Below, in pieces: positions 61,687 to 64,000 of a stretch of 64,000 nt of DNA. The translations under genes and the position numbers were made by a program. The notes below the pieces were generated by a model, which was not told the DNA's origin, did not search any database, and was given only the letters and a program-made list of their open reading frames with translations. Within the stretch, counting starts at the first letter, position 1. Each line of letters begins with the position of its first letter. Source of the stretch: Mesaphorura yosii (taxonomy: Eukaryota > Arthropoda > Collembola > Poduromorpha > Tullbergiidae); NCBI GenBank assembly GCA_009869945.1, contig WIXG01000214.1, positions 1 to 64,000 on the forward strand. Direction: 5' to 3'.

Positions 61687-64000
61687 GTAAGTACAACTTT
61701 ATGGTATTCGTTACTGGCTAGGCTAACGATAGATCGAACATCAATTGTTTGTGCTTGCGCCTTTCCTAATCCAAATCCAGAGCATTTGGAACGGTACACG
61801 GTAGACTGAATTCCAGGAAACGCTTACGATTCTGACACCAGTAAGCAGCAATCTAACAACACAAACATTACATTTTTGATTTCTGTGACCCACCAAAATC
61901 CCGTTTCATTATATGCGTAGGCCATAATGAAAAAATTTGAGCCACATGCGTTTTTGATTGCATTTTATTTTACACGGCTTACCTGATAAGGTAAGGCTAG
62001 TCTGCCTTATGTCGAAGATCTGAATAAACAAAGCACCATATGTTGTATTTGGAAGTAGATAAAAATTTATTGTTTGCTTTTTCGATAACGTGTTTACTTT
62101 GAACTTTTACATGAACCGTATTTCTGCTCACTCGTCCGTTTTCTAGCATAGGTCTGACTCCGCAGCTCGGCATCGTTTATTCAGAGAGACTTAATTGAAA
62201 AGATCTTTAGTTTAGGCATGTGCATCGCTCTCATGTCTATGTCTAAATTAGCAATCGAAGAATTATGACGAGCATGAGTAAGAAATCGTGCGTTTCTCTC
62301 ATGGTTTTGGTTGGCAACGACCTGTCGACTTGACCATGTCCGGCTAATAAAATAAGACTTCTTCATAATTCAGCAGACCGCATTCTTGCAAGGTTTTCGA
62401 TGAGCAGTGAGCCAGTCACTATTCCTCGTTGATTCTGTGTACGGCACGTTCTTCAGGCCATCCGCCAACCTGCAGTAAGAAGTGATTTGAATTCACTCTC
62501 ATTAAAGAAAGTAGGACAAATTATATTTAAGATTTGATCACAAATAAGTTATAATATCCCATGAATTTTATGACTTCGCCGAAAACAGACGCCAATTGTA
62601 GACTCTTATCTGCTGCTTTGCTTTGTCGGCAGCTTCGCCGCAATATTTATGGCGTGAGAGCATTGGGTACCAACCGAGGGCAATCACAGTGCCCCTGCAA
62701 AAGCGACGGATGACTTTTTATTGCAAACATGAAGAGCAGTCGTTGAAGCGGTGTTGGTTTATCATTGCGATTTTCATATGTACTTTCGCTATCGGATTAG
62801 AAAGGACAAGTGCCTTCTTCTCTCGATGATTAGTGTACTCTTGTACATTTGCAATTTATTTAAGGTTTGCATTTCATGTTTTCCTCAACTTCCCACGTAC
62901 CACGCGTAGTCTTCAAACTGCCATCAGGGCACATGCTCTGCAGAAAGGGTTAATTTGTCCAAACAATTTACATGAACGTATTAATTAAATTATTACTTTG
63001 ATTCGGTACTATTTTGAAATCATCATGCTTTCGTGTTTCCAAGATATTGGCCATGTACGCGACGTGCATTTCTGCGCTGTGATTATTTTATTTAACTTTT
63101 GCGTTGGTGGATGCCTCGTCGTGATCGTGACATCGTTGTACCATTTTGTGCCACTAATAAGTTTATAACGAGGCAACAAAGTCACCACATTAAATGGTGC
63201 TGTCCGTGAAATTTTATGTTACACGAATCGCTGTGCATCACCCGAAACGAGCACGAGAACAGATTCATTTGACGCAGCACATTGTCCTGTTGTCACTGTT
63301 TTTACTCTGTGAGTCAGCGAGCGGAAATCCTTTAGCCGATTCCTTCCTATTATGGTATTGAATTTCAATGCATTCAGCGGCTATGATTTACAGCCTCTGC
63401 TTGTTTGAAGTGGTTGGAAGTCGGGGTTGTAAGACAAGTTCCGCTCAGGGAAGGCTCTAGGAAATGCTTGTCGCATAAAGATTAAATTATGTAAATAATA
63501 TTCGCATTTAAACGGCATGAGATTGCAATGTTGGGCTGGTTTGGGTTTGTTACAATTACAAGACAAAAATGTCATTTTGACTGTTACATGCACCAATGCA
63601 AACTACGCTCTGGTAGTGAGTGACCGTGTTCCGACTCTAGAGAGCTGGTCACATTCTTGCTGGTTGAGAGTTAATTTTTCTGATTGTGTCCGCATTTGTT
63701 CTGTAACCTCTCGTGTTAATTAGCCAAGTTATCACTATCGTGTGCATGCAACGACAATGTTTACGTTTACTGTCTTTCAGGATTGACTGTTACTCGTCAA
63801 GACCTTTTGGCCTTTTTAATGCAGTCATTAGCAGCAAATCCCGGATTTCTAGATCATATCTGGCCATGGTAATTGCATTCCTCATTTCCTTCTCACATAA
63901 ACAAGGAGTCTGGAAACGAAGCCAAATCCAAATCAAATAGTTGAGAAGTTTTACGTTCACCAAAAAGCTTGCTTGCATAGTGAAGCCACATAAAAAATCG
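61687..64000. other. Downstream of golgin exons, nothing assigned
   Basis: 2.3 kb without a recognisable coiled-coil exon or any other gene. It is either a long intron of the golgin gene, unusual for this window, or intergenic DNA after a truncated copy. Short open frames on both strands have no family features. Confidence 0.45.

Noticed and set aside
1-64000. CRISPR arrays, bacterial operons, phage or endogenous viral genes
   Set aside because: No repeat-spacer pattern, no polycistronic gene sets and no recognisable viral domains; all supported genes are intron-bearing animal genes.

Overview
This window is eukaryotic nuclear DNA, most likely from an arthropod. Its genes are split by short GT-AG introns, mostly about 60-100 bp, and the intergenic DNA is AT-rich. 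The best family matches are animal proteins: Lachesin, a FoxG/sloppy-paired forkhead factor and a GMC oxidoreductase of the type expanded in insects and springtails. Compact genes with small introns would fit a springtail or a small crustacean, but the sequence alone does not name the taxon. I found no bacterial operon, CRISPR array, rRNA or convincing tRNA.

Layout. (1) 1137-2860, + strand: a complete eight-exon APMAP-like (strictosidine-synthase-like beta-propeller) gene. (2) 2861-43154: about 40 kb whose only protein gene I can support is a two-exon FoxG/slp forkhead gene at 17141-19127. The rest looks like a developmental-gene landscape. It holds a GC-richer, promoter-like island near 10.8-11.3 kb and a degenerate inverted-repeat (foldback/MITE-like) element at 36565-37074. 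(3) 43155-45565, + strand: an intron-containing GMC oxidoreductase copy carrying several disabling lesions, so probably a pseudogene. (4) 46730-51599: a compact cluster of Lachesin (-), a TMEM216-like ciliary transition-zone gene (+) and the PAPS transporter SLC35B2/slalom (-). (5) 53005-60381: two splicing-factor genes in tandem on the + strand, RED/IK then RBM25. (6) From 61045, + strand: the 5' end of a GMAP-210/TRIP11 golgin gene, which I can follow only to about 61686. The last 2.3 kb holds nothing I can assign.

I derived exon structures by hand from splice sites, reading phase and family similarity. For APMAP, FoxG, Lachesin, SLC35B2, RED and RBM25 the exons join into one uninterrupted frame of a length close to that of the family.

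Functionally the right-hand 20 kb is a dense block of housekeeping and cell-surface genes covering septate-junction adhesion, cilium, Golgi sulfation, pre-mRNA splicing and Golgi tethering. It contrasts sharply with the sparse FoxG domain. No clearly new multi-gene system is visible. The observations most worth following are the decaying GMC gene, the FoxG desert with its island and foldback element, the paired eh1-like motifs in FoxG, the RED-RBM25 pairing and the unfinished golgin gene.
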